This document shows, one piece after another, positions 10,560 to 21,839 of a stretch of DNA of 64,000 bases (position 1 is the stretch's first letter; every line of letters begins with the position of its first letter). The stretch is from the NCBI GenBank assembly GCA_037962975.1, contig CM075673.1:160786667-160850666 (forward strand), in the 5' to 3' direction. The position numbers were made by a program, and so were the translations under genes. Below the pieces are notes generated by a model, which was not told the origin of the DNA, made no database searches, and saw only the letters and a list, made by a program, of their open reading frames with translations. The stretch comes from Clitoria ternatea (lineage: Eukaryota; Streptophyta; Magnoliopsida; Fabales; Fabaceae).

Positions 10560-12280
10560 CCTAACCCTCTTTTATCGCATTAACCCCAGAACTCCCATGG
10601 TTAGGCAAGGGGTTTATGGTCACATTGGGACTTCCTTCTTGGAAATTTAGCCACTTGGCTTTGATCAGATCTCTTACTTTACATTTTAGGGCCTGGCAGT
10701 CCTTAGTAGAATGCCCAGGGGCTCCAGCATGGTAATCACATCGGGCATAGGATTATACCCTTTAGGGTAAGAGGGAACCACTGGTTTCAATGGACAGGGT
10801 ACTACAAGGGAGTTACGGATAAGGTAAGGTAAAGGCTCTGTATAGGTTATGGGAATGGGGTTGAATTGAACTGGTGTTTGATTATTGACGTGTCTTCTTA
10901 TGTTTTGGTAGGAGTTAGGAGGTTGAGTCCACTACCGTGGGGGACAGTACGACATAGACTGTGGATGAGGGGGTCTGATAACGGGCGAATGGAAGTTGAT
11001 AGGTGTTCGACTGATAGGTGGATGGAAGTGGGATTGTAGTGGGATAGAACAAGAGTTTTGGTTATGGACGGTGGTGGCCGTATATGGATAAGGTGCATGA
11101 AGATTGGTGGGATGAAAGGTAGTGGGGGTTTACGACTGAACCCTGTCAGGTGCCATGTCCAGATTATATTTGTTCTGTTTTAAGAAAGCGTCTGCTAAGT
11201 CCTTCCAGCAGCGAATGCGAGTTCGATCTAAATGAGTGTACCAGGTGAGCGCAGCCTCAGCTAGGCTGTCTTGAAAGTAGTGTATTAGCAGCTTGTCATC
11301 GGAGGTACGAGAGACCATATTCTGACAGTACATTGTGAGATGATTTCGTGGATAAGTTGTCCCCCGATATTTATCAAGGTTTGGCATTTTGAGCTCCAAT
11401 GGGAGGATAACATCTAGAACTAGGCAGAGTTCAGAAGCATCAGTTGAGCCCAGGCCTCCCACATCCTCCATAATCCGTAGTCGATCTTCCAGGATTTCCA
11501 TATTCCTTTTCTATTGGGAGGTCAGGACTATGCTAGGATTGACAACTGGGTCTGCTATTTAGGTCACACCTCACGGGTTGGCAGCGTATGGGCTCATATA
11601 CCTAAAAGGGTAACCATAGTGTAGGTAAATAGGTGCAGCTGGACATGCTTGATACAATGGGCCAGTGTTTTGTATGGGACCATATGGTTGGGTCGTAGCT
11701 TGGGTATTAGGAATTGGCTGGGCCATCTGGATAGCTTGAGCCTGGGCAGATTACGGCTTAGGAATTTGTGGGTTAGGCTGAGGGTTAGCAGAGGAGATCA
11801 TCAGCTGGGTAGGGTTTGAAACATGGAGATTCATCATTTGAAGATCATGTCTATCTTGTTGGTTATGGAATGGGAGTATCCTGGGGGTATTCCGTAAGGT
11901 GGAAAAGGTACAAGATTACCACCTGGGCCAACGAATGTATGTTGTGATGTATAACGGTAGGTCATGCCATGAGGTAGCTGGGGATCAACCGCTTGCTTTG
12001 CTTTCCCAGTATCGATAGTGAAGGGAGTGATCGTAGGGTGAGTAGTTTGAGCCTGTGTTGGACCAAGGCCCGGGGGATGTAGTGGGGTTAGCAGTTGTTG
12101 TTGGGCCTTCTCATTGTCGGCAGAAGAGCCTTTTTCTGTGATTCTCTTCTCCAAAAGTTTGGTCATTTCTGTCATTTGCTCCTTTAGCTGGTTGTCATCG
12201 TCCCTGAGGTTTTCATTTTCTTGTTCTATTTTAGCCATGAGTCTCTTCTGAAGGCGGGTTCCATAGGGGTGTTTCCCCAT
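10560..12280 (-). pseudogene. gag: gag pseudogene of the TAT/Ogre-like element
   Basis: Gag forms the virus-like particle and binds element RNA. The likely start is the ATG at 12,278-12,280 (MGKHPYGTRLQKRL), followed by a coiled coil (KIEQENENLRDDDNQLKEQM) and a P/Q/T-rich stretch; this frame stops at 11,834. A second open segment, 11,130-11,501, holds the retrotransposon gag core (LKMPNLDKYRGTTYPRNHL, then LLIHYFQDSLAEAALTWY). Further left, about 10,570-10,760, the strand encodes CDYHAGAPGHSTKDC, a C-x2-H-x5-H-x4-C knuckle typical of TAT/Ogre gag, followed by LKCKVRDLIKAKW. Several stops and frame changes separate the pieces, so the gene is dead. The family assignment rests on remembered motifs. 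Confidence 0.7.
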
Positions 12281-13609
12281 GATATCTTTTGGAAAAACAA
12301 AAGTGTGAGGTGTAAATAAAAGGAAACAAAACAGCAAGATTGTAAAATGCATTAAATAAAATGGCACGTGAAGCAATCACAGGTGTTAACGAGTGTCCTT
12401 TAACTATTCCTCAGAACGTCTCGTTCAAAAGTACTAAGTAAGGTAAACATGGAAATTAATATGGGATAGTTGTGAAGGTAGTAGAATCCTTTATTCTGAG
12501 ATACGACAAGAGCCTTAAGTTTAGCCATTTCTGGCTCAGGCAACCATGGCCCTTGTCCCACAAGTTCGATCCCTTGTTAATTTCCACATTCTCCTATGAA
12601 GGCACTTGCCAAGTCCCGGATAACTTCCGGCAAGAGTGGAAGGAAAATTAGCTATCAGAGTCTGACTTGCCCCGTAAATTATTACTTCCCTAGTAACTTT
12701 CTTAGAAAACATTTTTATATTCGGGAAAGTGACAATTGACAAGACTCGTGACAAATCGAGAGTCATATGGGTTACGGACCTTCCCACTATCATCAACATT
12801 TTTTAATTTTGTTTTTTTTATTTTTTGTATCTTTTATTTTTTTATTTTTGTGATTTAGAAGATCCATACCCATGACTCAAGGACTCAAGTAAATGCAACA
12901 AAGAAGAGGACTGCTTGCCCGTTAAAGGATTACTAGTTAAAAGAAATGGTATTTTTGGAAAAAGTAATCCGTCAAACGGGTAAGTGGTCCACCAATTTAG
13001 ATTAAAAGGGAAAATGAGAATAAGGAAAGGTAGAGGAAAAGTTTTCCGTTTGTGCCCTAAGTCAGGTTTTTCTGAAGGCCCCTTATCAGTTCTAAGGTCT
13101 GTCTAACAGTGATATCTCACATGAGGTGGCTTGCACTATTGTCTAAAGGTCACTAGAGCCAAGATCCTATTCATGATGTTGACCACAACAGTAGGAAGTT
13201 TACTAGGTGTGGGCATCATGAATAAGTTGAACTCTAGCTGAGGTTCTCACGATAGCAGAACAGGAAGTACATCCCAATTGGCACCGCTACTAACCTCCCC
13301 TAATCTTAGGTTTTATTTGGGCCTGGGTACAGGGTCCCACTCGAAAGTGTGTGCGAATTATGAGTGTGATGTGTGAAAGGGCGTCCAATACCTTTACCCT
13401 ACCAATCCTTCACAAAGAATAAACACAGAACAACAAAACAAAGTCGTCTACCTTAGGGTTCAACAACATACAGACATTAACAGAACATAAATGACAAAAT
13501 ATAACTAGACAGAAACCACATACAAACATTGATAGAAAATAAAATAAAGGAAGAAGTTAAATAATTAACAGGCTATTTAAAAAACATGCGCTATCAATTT
13601 GATTGGCTT
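12281..13609 (-). other. 5' leader region of the TAT/Ogre-like element
   Basis: Lies between the 5' LTR and gag. No convincing coding frame; the 87-codon frame at 12,536-12,799 shows no domain. A poly-T/A tract lies at 12,800-12,860. No clean primer-binding site is seen next to the LTR: at 13,587-13,601 there is instead a 15-base sequence whose exact inverse occurs inside the LTR at 13,820-13,834, so this junction looks rearranged or deleted. Confidence 0.5.
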
Positions 13610-16163
13610 GATCGCGGTGGGACGGCCGACCCTTTAAAACAAAACGAGTTTCGAAATCCTTTCGAAAAGAAAATAGGGAGTCGCCACTAATATTTTTAAG
13701 GATAAAATACTGGGAAAACCTTTCGTTAAAGCACTGGTTATGAAAGTGAAATTCTAAGTTCGGAAGTCGAATTACAGGTGAGGAAAGTATTAGCACCTCA
13801 CAACTGTCCACGATTACCCCAAATTGATAGCGCACATTATAAGTAGCCTAGAAATTATTTTTTGAACTTCTTTAGAAAAGGGACAGGCAAAACAGACAAG
13901 GAAGTTTTGAAATAAGACTAACATGACGTCTCATCTGAATTAATCTTAAATCGAACAACTTGACCAAACAATAACAGTAAAGTACCAAATATTGACAGTA
14001 AGGGACTAAACATGACATTAAGAAACCAAACAGTAACAGTAAGAATCCCAAACAGTAACAGTAAAAGACTAAACAGTGACAGTAAAGACTAAACAATGAT
14101 AAGGAGAAAACAAGCAGTGACAGTAAGGATTAACAGGACGTCTCGTCCAAATTAACCTTAAATTGCAACACAAATTAGATATTAACATAAAATTAAATAA
14201 GATGAGATAAAATAAGTTGATTACTTAAAACAAGAGATTAACAGGACGTCTCGTCCAAATTGACCTCGTTTTGTAAGAAATATTATTTTAAACAAAAATA
14301 CTAAAAACACGAGATTAACAAGACGTCTCGTCTAAATTGACATCGTTTTAAAACAAATTACTATTTTAAATAAAATATTAAAAACGTAAGATTAACAAGA
14401 CATCGCGTCTAAATTAACCTCATTTATTTTAGATAAAGTACTAAAAACATGAGATTAACAAGACGCCGCGTCTAAATTAATCTCATTTTAAATAAATTAC
14501 TATTTTAAATAAAATATTAAAAACATGGGATTAACAAGACGTCGCGTCCAAATTAACCTCATTTTAAACAAATTACTATTTTAAAAAGTATTAAAAACAT
14601 GAGATTAACAAGACGTCGCATCTAAATTAACCTCATTTTAAACAAATTACTATTTTAAATAAAATACTAAATAGACAAAATTGATTGAGGTAATAACAGA
14701 GACATAGAAATTAAACAAAAGAAAGTGGGCCCGACAGGAATTGATTCCCGCTCCTACGTATTCTCGAACTTTCGAGAAATCAGGGTTACGTAGTTCTTTG
14801 GAGAAAACTTCGAGAAAAACGATTTAAGTTTAGATTTAAAATTATTAAATTTATTTAATTTTTTATAATAAAGAAAAATTGTATTAGGAAGGAAAGAATA
14901 CAAGATGAAGTACTTCGCACGTGCATCACCCTTCGAAGTCTTATGTCGCGAATGTAGACAAAAGTAATCTTGCACGACATTGCTTATAAGATTTTTGAAG
15001 CAATTTATTATAGAGCATATATTTAATATTTTCATTTTTTAATTTAACACAAATAGAAAAACATTTAATCATTATTCTAAGAGGGGTGTTTAGGTTTTAA
15101 GGTAATTTTATTTTTAAAAAAACTAGTTATTATTTTATTTTAGAAAAAGATGTTTTATTCTTAAGATTTTTATTTCTTTAGAGTTGACATAAATAAAATC
15201 TATCCATTTTAAATAACAAAAGGTATTTAGATTTTTATAGTTGTATACTTTGACAACTTTTATTCTTACCTAGAGTTTTTTAGAAATAAGTAATGTTTAG
15301 TTCCTCTTAAAATACAATCCTAATTAATGACAATAAGTAATAATAACCAAAACAAATTTGGGCTTTAGAGCACCTTATGGGAAGAAACCAAAAAGAAAGG
15401 AGGTTATAGCAATGAGCCTCACCAACTGAGGCCCAAAAACAAGAAGAAACCTAGAACTAAAATAAAAAAAAAAAGGAGAGGGGGAGTAAGAGAGGGGGGA
15501 GGCGGAAGTGAGTTCAGGAGGGGGAGAGTGAAATAGAGAGAGAAAGAAGGGAGAGAGCAAGAGAGGGGGAGGGAGACGGCACCAACGGAGAGGAAGATCG
15601 GAGGGGAAGGAGCTCGGTGGCCGGGGTCGTGTCGAGGGTGAGCAGCGGCGGTGAAGACCGGAGCTGGTCGTTCGCGTGGAGAGGGGGAACTCACGGAGGC
15701 CGACGACGGCGAGCGTGGTAGTGACAGTCTCCGGTGACTGTCCTTCTTCTTCTTGTTATGTTCTAAAGATGATGTTGCTGGTGATGATTTGTCTTGGTTT
15801 TGGTGTATTGGGTTCTGATTTGATGAAAAAGAGGAAGATGAAATGATGGAGATGAGGTGAAGAAATTGGGTTCTCTGTTTTCTCCTTCTTTGATTTTTGT
15901 TTTTCTGTTTTTATAAAAAATGATGCTCGTCTCCCTGGTTTCTTTCATTTGCATTTGTTATAGTGAGAAGAGGATGGGCTTTTGATTATTTTTGTCAATT
16001 CTTCTTGATGGTGATGAAGATGATGGGGTTAATTGAACCTCATCCCTCTTGGTGTGCGCATGTTCTGATGGTGGAACCAGGGATGATGGGCTGTTATTTT
16101 TTATTATTTTTTATTAAAATAAATAAATAAACAGGGAGTGCGGGATACAGGATGGTGTTCACA
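13610..16163 (-). repeat. 5' LTR of the TAT/Ogre-like element
   Basis: Homologous to 1,168-5,813 without the solo LTR. It has the same minisatellite (about 13,970-14,130), the same 72-77 bp palindromic array (14,115-14,680) and the same GC-rich 15,600-15,750 segment with a downstream TATA-like box (15,909-15,920). It ends GGTGTTCACA. It retains 285 bp (about 15,314-15,600), purine-rich on the plus strand, that are missing from the other copy. ORFs of 60-93 codons inside it are also partly present in the other LTR but shift frame and show no domain. Confidence 0.75.
15909..15920 (-). promoter_or_regulatory. Putative LTR promoter TATA box (5' LTR)
   Basis: TTTTTTATAAAAAC on the minus strand, conserved at 5,559-5,570 in the other LTR. 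It is followed by an A/C-rich leader. In this LTR it would have started the genomic transcript towards gag. Confidence 0.4.
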
Positions 16164-16168
16164 GTGTG

Positions 16169-16740
16169 GTTCGACGATTGTTTTTGTGTTCCGGTAAGAT
16201 TCAATTGTTCAAAATCATGATGAAATGATATTTTGTTGTTTTAGCAACAGGTAGCTTGAATTATGGCTTAAGTAAGGGTTTGGTAACTGTAGGTGATTTA
16301 CTTTAAGGATTTGGTTGGCCAAAAGCGTGTTTTGTAAAGTCGGGTCGTTGTGAAATGTTATATGTATAAGGGGGTTTACCACTTAAGTAGCGAATAGGAG
16401 AAATTAATTTCAGGGGTTGGATTTACTTTCATATTGATAGAGAGGTTGGTGCCTTGTATAGTACCTTGACATTGTGTTTCGATCTTGAGTATCGTTGATG
16501 ATGATTATAAATTATGTGTTGTTAGTCATTGTTAATGGCATTTGGTTTAGGTTTGATATTGGTATTACTTGGTATGATTTAAATGATAATTTTGATTTTA
16601 ATTGTGGTGGTGTGTGATGCTTGATCTATTTGTATGGTGTTGGATTGTGTTATTTAGCTCCAAATGTTTATTTGAGAAATATCAAGTGATGAATAATGGT
16701 TGTTGAATTGAGAATATGAAATGGTTTAGCGGAGTTAGGC
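16169..16740. other. Right flank of the TAT/Ogre-like insertion
   Basis: Continues the pre-insertion sequence broken at 1,164. Rich in TTG/GTT with no open frame. GTGTTCCGGTAAGATTC resembles the transcribed end and splice-donor region of plant gypsy LTRs, but this is a weak impression. Confidence 0.3.
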
Positions 16741-16862
16741 TATGATGTCAAAATTGGAACTATTTATATGCATTAAGATTTACATCATATGCATTATTGC
16801 ATCTCATGACATCATCAGAATTGGAATCTCTTTGTCACAAGAGCCAGCTCCTTGTCCATGTC

Positions 16863-17640
16863 TTAACCTGACTCATCAAAGTCTGGTTCTGAACTGGTGG
16901 ACTCTTCAACTTTGAAAGTCTTGGACTTCTTACTCAAGTCTTCATACTTTGGAGTAATGCCTTTAGAGGAGTAAGGCTTGGTGACTTCCTTATGCTTTAG
17001 CTTCATATCATGAACCCTAAGCACTCCAAGGAGTTCATCAAGACTGAGGATGCTAAGGTCTTTGGCCTCCTCAAGGGCTAAGTATTTTGCATCAAACCTC
17101 TCAAGAAAACTCCCAATGAGCTTAACATTTATATCTTGGATTGACGGAGTTGTCACCAAGGCCTGAAGCTCATTCAGCAAAGTTTGGAATCTTACAAACA
17201 TCTGGTCCACAGACTCGTTCCTTTATTCTGAACTTATCATATTGTTTTGTCAACAGTAGCTTCTTGGATCTCTTTATATTGGAGGTCCCTTCATAGTTGC
17301 GTTAAAGAGCATCCCAAACTTCCTTAGCTATCTTGTAGCTAAAGACCTTATTGTACTCAGATTTACTCAGAGCACAAGTAAAAAGAAATCTGGCTTTAGC
17401 ATTACCCTTTATCTTCTTTATTTCAAGCACAAGCCACTAATCCTCGGGTTTGGGCTTCCTATCTTCATCAACAGGAATAGGGTTATCACCATTGGTATAA
17501 TTCCCCACAGACTGTATTGTGTGGACTTAATGAACATTTATTCTATCCTTCCAATACGAGTAGTCTTCACCAAAGAAAGTTGGTGGTCTATTTATTGAGG
17601 ATCTTTCTGCTATTAGCTGGTTGTTCTGAGGAGCTGCCAT
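16863..17640 (-). pseudogene. gag: Ty1/copia gag pseudogene
   Basis: The ATG at 17,638-17,640 begins MAAPQNNQ, followed by RPPTFFGEDYSYWKDRI, the usual N-terminal block of copia gag (the gag-polypeptide/UBN2 type). Stops occur soon after, but the signature continues: KGNAKARFLFTCALSKSEYN, then KIAKEVWDAL, and the open 115-codon segment 16,863-17,210 with MFVRFQTLLNEL and a charged C-terminal part. Immediately upstream on this strand is a methionine-tRNA primer site. Protease and the rest of pol are absent to the left, so this is a 5' fragment truncated near 16,860. Dead through several stops and at least one frame change. Confidence 0.75.
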
Positions 17641-17688
17641 GGATCTTTATCCTTTTCACCCATGAGAGTGATCAACTCGAAAGGACAA

Positions 17689-17700
17689 GCTCTGATACCA
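17689..17700 (-). promoter_or_regulatory. Primer-binding site (initiator Met tRNA)
   Basis: TGGTATCAGAGC on the minus strand is the standard complement to the 3' end of initiator methionine tRNA used by plant copia elements. It lies between the LTR end and gag. Confidence 0.8.
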
Positions 17701-17703
17701 ATT

Positions 17704-17925
17704 GATGGTTCAGAGTCAGACTTAGAAGGGGGTTGAATAAGGTCTGCTAGAAGCAGAACAACAAAGGCAGTCTTTGCTTTGTAGAGGAAAGCTTAAACTA
17801 AGAGCTTGAAAAAGTAAAGAAAAGCTTTTGTGAATCTGATTCTCGGAGTTGTTAACTTCTTCAAGTTCTGAGATCCCTTCATATATATAAGCCTTGCAAA
17901 GACAAAACCATCTTACACTTACTAA
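17704..17925 (-). repeat. Truncated 5' LTR of the copia fragment
   Basis: Begins TGATGG on the plus strand next to the primer site. About 180 bp away (17,878-17,895) is CTTATATATATGAAGG on the minus strand, a good TATA box. Upstream U3 sequence is missing, and similarity to any LTR ends near 17,925. Confidence 0.5.
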
Positions 17926-18201
17926 ATGGGTTTCGATGCCTCTAATGGGTTCAACGAGTACATGCATTTTGTGGGTTGTAATGTGATTAAGTGTGAGATT
18001 AATAGGAAGGTTATGGTGAGGGAAGAGAAAAATGAGGATAAAGTGTTCTCAAAATGGCCATGTTTTCATATTATTGAGGGGTGGTGGTGGGGTTGGAGAG
18101 TTAGGATTGGTCCTATAACAAGGTGGGTAAAACCTTTTCCTCATGCCTTAAAAAATATTTTTACTCATAAATTGTTTTTAAATTTTCCTTTTTTTAATTG
18201 A
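17926..18201 (+). CDS. Unrecognised 91-codon ORF
   Basis: Open frame starting MGFDASNGFNEYMHFVGC with three adjacent tryptophans (EGWWWGWRV). Base composition is less AT-rich than its surroundings. I do not recognise the protein and see no promoter or splice context. It abuts the truncation point of the copia LTR, so it may be host sequence or part of another transposon. A chance frame is quite possible. Confidence 0.15.
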   Translation: MGFDASNGFNEYMHFVGCNVIKCEINRKVMVREEKNEDKVFSKWPCFHIIEGWWWGWRVRIGPITRWVKPFPHALKNIFTHKLFLNFPFFN

Positions 18202-18270
18202 TTTTAAGTGTTTAAAAAGTGAAAAAATACATATCTTAAAGAAATTCAATTGAATGTGTTAATTTCCATT

Positions 18271-18451
18271 GTTATCAAAATCGAACCGGTTCGGCCGGTC
18301 CGACTGGTTGAACTGTGAACCGCTTAGGTGACCGGTCCAGGTCAATTCTTTAATACTACCAGTTCAATTACGATTGAACCCCGGTTTTAACACGATTTTC
18401 ATGAACCGGGGCCTTCACCGGTTCAATGACCGGTTTGGTTTTGAAAACATT
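18271..18451. mobile_element. Short inverted-repeat element (MITE-like), intact copy
   Basis: About 180 bp with matching ends (GTTATCAAAATCGAACCGGT, and the complement of ACCGGTTTGGTTTTGAAAAC). Seven CCGG sites stand out against the AT-rich surroundings. No coding capacity. A diverged second copy lies at 19,361-19,525. Superfamily not determined. Confidence 0.65.
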
Positions 18452-19360
18452 GTTTATTTCTATAAAATATTTATTTCATCTCGATCTTACTTCTTATTTT
18501 TGAGTTTCTTCTGATGCATTGTTGGAAAAAGTCCAATTAATGTTTTCATGAACTCCTAAATGGATAGATATATAAGATATTTTTTCCTTCTTAACTACAC
18601 AATTAAAATGAAGGATGGTGTATTAATTAATTAAGTATAAATATAAATATATTGTACAAATGGTAAGTTTTGTCCATTAAACTTTCTCAATTTTAAATTA
18701 GGATGATAATGATGCCTTTTTTTTCATTTTATTTTTTAGCTGATTTTTATGTATTTTATTTGAGAATAATTTATTTAAGATCAATAATGTCTCTTTAAAA
18801 ATTAAATAAACTAGTTGTATTATCAATTGATAAATAAATTTTAGATTAAATTAGATATTTGAATCTTATGAAAAAAAACTTAAAGAATTTTTTAATTAAT
18901 TTAAAAGCCTTATTTTGAAACTAAAATATAAGAAAGAGTGAATTGAGGAAGAAGATGATACGGCGATATTTTATTTTATTTTTAAAATTTGATATATGGT
19001 GTGTTACTAAGGTGACTTTAATATTAGTCACTTTAACACTTAATAAGTTGACTAAATACAAAAACTTATTTTGATCACACAAAAATTTTAAGGATTAATT
19101 GGTAAAAAAAATTATAGGATAACCTTATTCTAAAAATTTTACTTGGATTAATTTTATATTTAAGTGAATAGATGTAATATTGAATTATATGGTTAAATTA
19201 TTAAGTTATAACATTAAGTAACTGTCGGTGATTTATATATATATTGTTTCCTTCTTTCTCATTTAGGGAAAAAGTATATTTGCAAAATAAAAGAGTATAT
19301 GTTCATAAAACTTTATTAACAACACATTATATTCTTTTTGAGCCGTAAACGGGAGAAAAT
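18452..19360. other. AT-rich spacer
   Basis: No ORF, RNA gene or repeat that I can support. Confidence 0.5.
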
Positions 19361-19525
19361 TATTATTAAAATCGAATTGGTTCGGTTGAGATAACTAGTT
19401 GAATCATAAATTGATTAGGTAACTGGTTCAAGTCGATTGTTTAATACTATCAGTTTAACTGTTTAATCATGATTTGTTTGAATCGGTGATACCGATACAA
19501 TAACCAATTCAATTATGAAAACATT
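19361..19525. mobile_element. Short inverted-repeat element, decayed copy
   Basis: Aligns along its whole length with 18,271-18,451 in the same orientation (shared landmarks: TTAGGTAACTGGTTCAAGTC against TTAGGTGACCGGTCCAGGTC, and TTTAATACTA). Every CCGG of the first copy is changed, mostly by C-to-T or G-to-A. Confidence 0.65.
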
Positions 19526-20589
19526 AGAAATTTTGTTATAGATTACAACGTCAACATATCTATATCGAATTGCCTTTGTTATAGATTAATCTTCATTACT
19601 GGCGGAGAGGTATCCATCTCACACCACTCATTATTAGAATCTACACTCAAATCTAATTAAGTGGTGAAAAAAGAATCTGAAACATGTGATATCTTATTAT
19701 ATCCCGTAGAGATAACAAACACAAAATATAATGTCTTTGTTTATTTTGTCTTTAACATGTCCAATCAAGGTTTGAGTATATCCACCAATTTAGGAGTTCT
19801 ACTTTAATTTACATCACCATCAAAGAAATGAAACATGTGATACCTCAGTTCTTGTGGGCAGCGTTCAACCATTGTTATTGAGAGGAGGGAATCCGAAACA
19901 AACCAAAAAATAAAAAATGAGGATAAGAATGATGACCATGATCATGTCAAAGTTATACTAGCCTAGTGTAACCAATTATTACATTTTAGTAATTCATAAT
20001 TCAATGATTAAATTGATAATTCAATTGTTAAATTATGATTATGATCTATATCAAATTTTACTTAAATCAATTAACCACTGTCTCTCTTAAATGCAATTCT
20101 TAAATGTTTTTTCAAAATTAACTAAGGAATTTAAACTATTTTATTTAAACTTTTATTTATAGATTTACTTTCGTACCAATAAACTATTATGGAAAAACAA
20201 ACCTCGTAACCCCCAACAGGAACCAACTTTTCAAATTATGGATTGCAAGCACAAAATCAAGTATACGTTCGGTGTATATCACTATATTCCATAAGTCCTC
20301 ATTTGACACATGGAATTAAGGTTTGAGACTTAGAAATTTAATTCTGATATTTGAAAACTTTTTCGGAATGGAATGTCACGAGGTTCACAAACTTACACAC
20401 TTTGATCAAGCATCTAAGCCAATCCCTCTCCTTTTTTCTTTTTTCTTTTTTGTTTTACTATAGCGACACTGAAAATTTGAAACTTGTATTATGGGAATAA
20501 CTTTTCATGTACTATAAGGATAGAAACCTTTTTTCTTATTCAACAAAAATTAAGATGACTTGGGTTTTAACAGCTCATTAGGGTTAAAT
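19526..20589. other. AT-rich spacer
   Basis: No gene, RNA or clear transposon signature seen on either strand. Confidence 0.5.
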
Positions 20590-21520
20590 CATGCCTCAAA
20601 ATTTAATAAACACTTACAATAGTACTTATCGTATCCACATAGACTTGTATAATATTAAATAATGGGTAAAAATTACTTATAAATCATAAAAATGTATAAA
20701 CATTATGTTCAAATGTTTCTTCATAAGTTTTGGTGTTAAAATGTTAGTTTTAAGAGTAGAAATAGCTAAAACAAAATAAATGATAAATAGAAGAGTTGAT
20801 ACCAGACTCATCATATTCAACCTATGCCTATGTAATTCTATTACGCATGTTTATACATTTAATTAAGTTATTGTAGAATAAAAATCATTAAATCTAATCC
20901 TTTAGTGAATGGATTCTAAGTCTTTTCCCTAAATATTGTTTTCTTGGCTATTTAACGAAAGTGCCTACATTAAGAAAAGGCCTCAATAACCATTGTATTC
21001 AACTATATCTCCAGACGAAACATAATGGGTATTTCAACCTTAAGCCTATTCAAAATAAATTAGTCACACATGTATAATGTTTTCTTATTTGAAATGCATA
21101 TCAAGACTGAGGAATGAAATACCAACATTGATATAAATACAATTATAAAACATACATAATATTCAATAAAAGGAAAATGTCGGTTGTGTCAAATCCCAAC
21201 ATAAGAGAAGATTAGTCACTTATATTCATAGTGATTAACTTAAAATACACCAAATAAGCAAAAGAGAATAAGAAGAAAGCCTAGAATGATTATCCAAGAC
21301 TCTTGAAATCTCGCCAAATTCTTTTATGGCTCTTCTGCCTCGTGTTAAAGATCCCAAAAAAAATATATAGCCCTTTCTTTGGCTCCTAAAATAGGTGGAA
21401 TAGTGGCAATAAACGAGAAATTCACTTAGACGAGCTTACTTTCGCGTAGGCGAATTTGCACATTTTAGAATAGTATCACTTGAGTGAATCTTCAAAATCT
21501 TGCAAGTGCACACTTCTTAC
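20590..21520 (-). mobile_element. Possible Athila-like LTR remnant
   Basis: On the minus strand, reading leftwards, the order of landmarks (a GCGAA/CGAG-rich start near 21,430, a long AT-rich body, then GTCTATGTGGATACGATAAG near 20,630) resembles the 3' half of Athila-type LTRs. No primer site or second LTR is seen. Weak assignment from overall pattern. Confidence 0.3.
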
Positions 21521-21839
21521 CTTCAAGTTTACTTTAACAGCTCCTAAGCCAATAAGACACATCAAAATAATTTGAGTTGACAATTTTAACAATGTTTTTA
21601 ACTAAATAAAGAGAGGACTCAATTTTTTTGTTACATGAGTGATTAAGTACCAAATAAAATGCAAATTCCACACAAAAAATAGCATAACACGAGATGGAAT
21701 TTAAGGATAGGGTATCCATAATAGATAGCAATGAAAATACATATGATTACCAAAGGTCTTGCAAACTTCATGTTTCAAAGCAATTAATAAGAAATTAAAA
21801 TTTCATTTAAACCTCTCGTAGACACAACACGAGATGAAC
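21521..21839. other. No supported feature
   Basis: AT-rich; a 65-codon frame at 21,534-21,731 (minus) shows no domain. Confidence 0.4.

Larger units (their letters stand above)
1165..16168 (-). mobile_element. Degenerate TAT/Ogre-like Ty3/gypsy retrotransposon
   Basis: Two long, clearly homologous segments (about 1,168-5,813 and 13,610-16,163) flank a region with gag and polyprotein remnants, all on the minus strand. The retroelement therefore runs right to left: 5' LTR at 13,610-16,163, 3' LTR at 1,168-5,813. The gag core, the C..H..H..C knuckle in an AGAPGH context and the very long repeat-filled non-coding DNA fit the TAT/Ogre group of Ty3/gypsy elements. GTGTG occurs at both outer edges (1,165-1,169 and 16,164-16,168) and may be the 5-bp target duplication, though the left LTR edge is ambiguous by a few bases. 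Integrase, RNase H and most of the RT are not found, so the copy cannot move by itself. Confidence 0.75.

Noticed and set aside
15375..15694. Overlapping P/L/S-rich frames in the 5' LTR
   Set aside because: Product of a purine-rich, repetitive stretch read on the opposite strand; absent from the other LTR.
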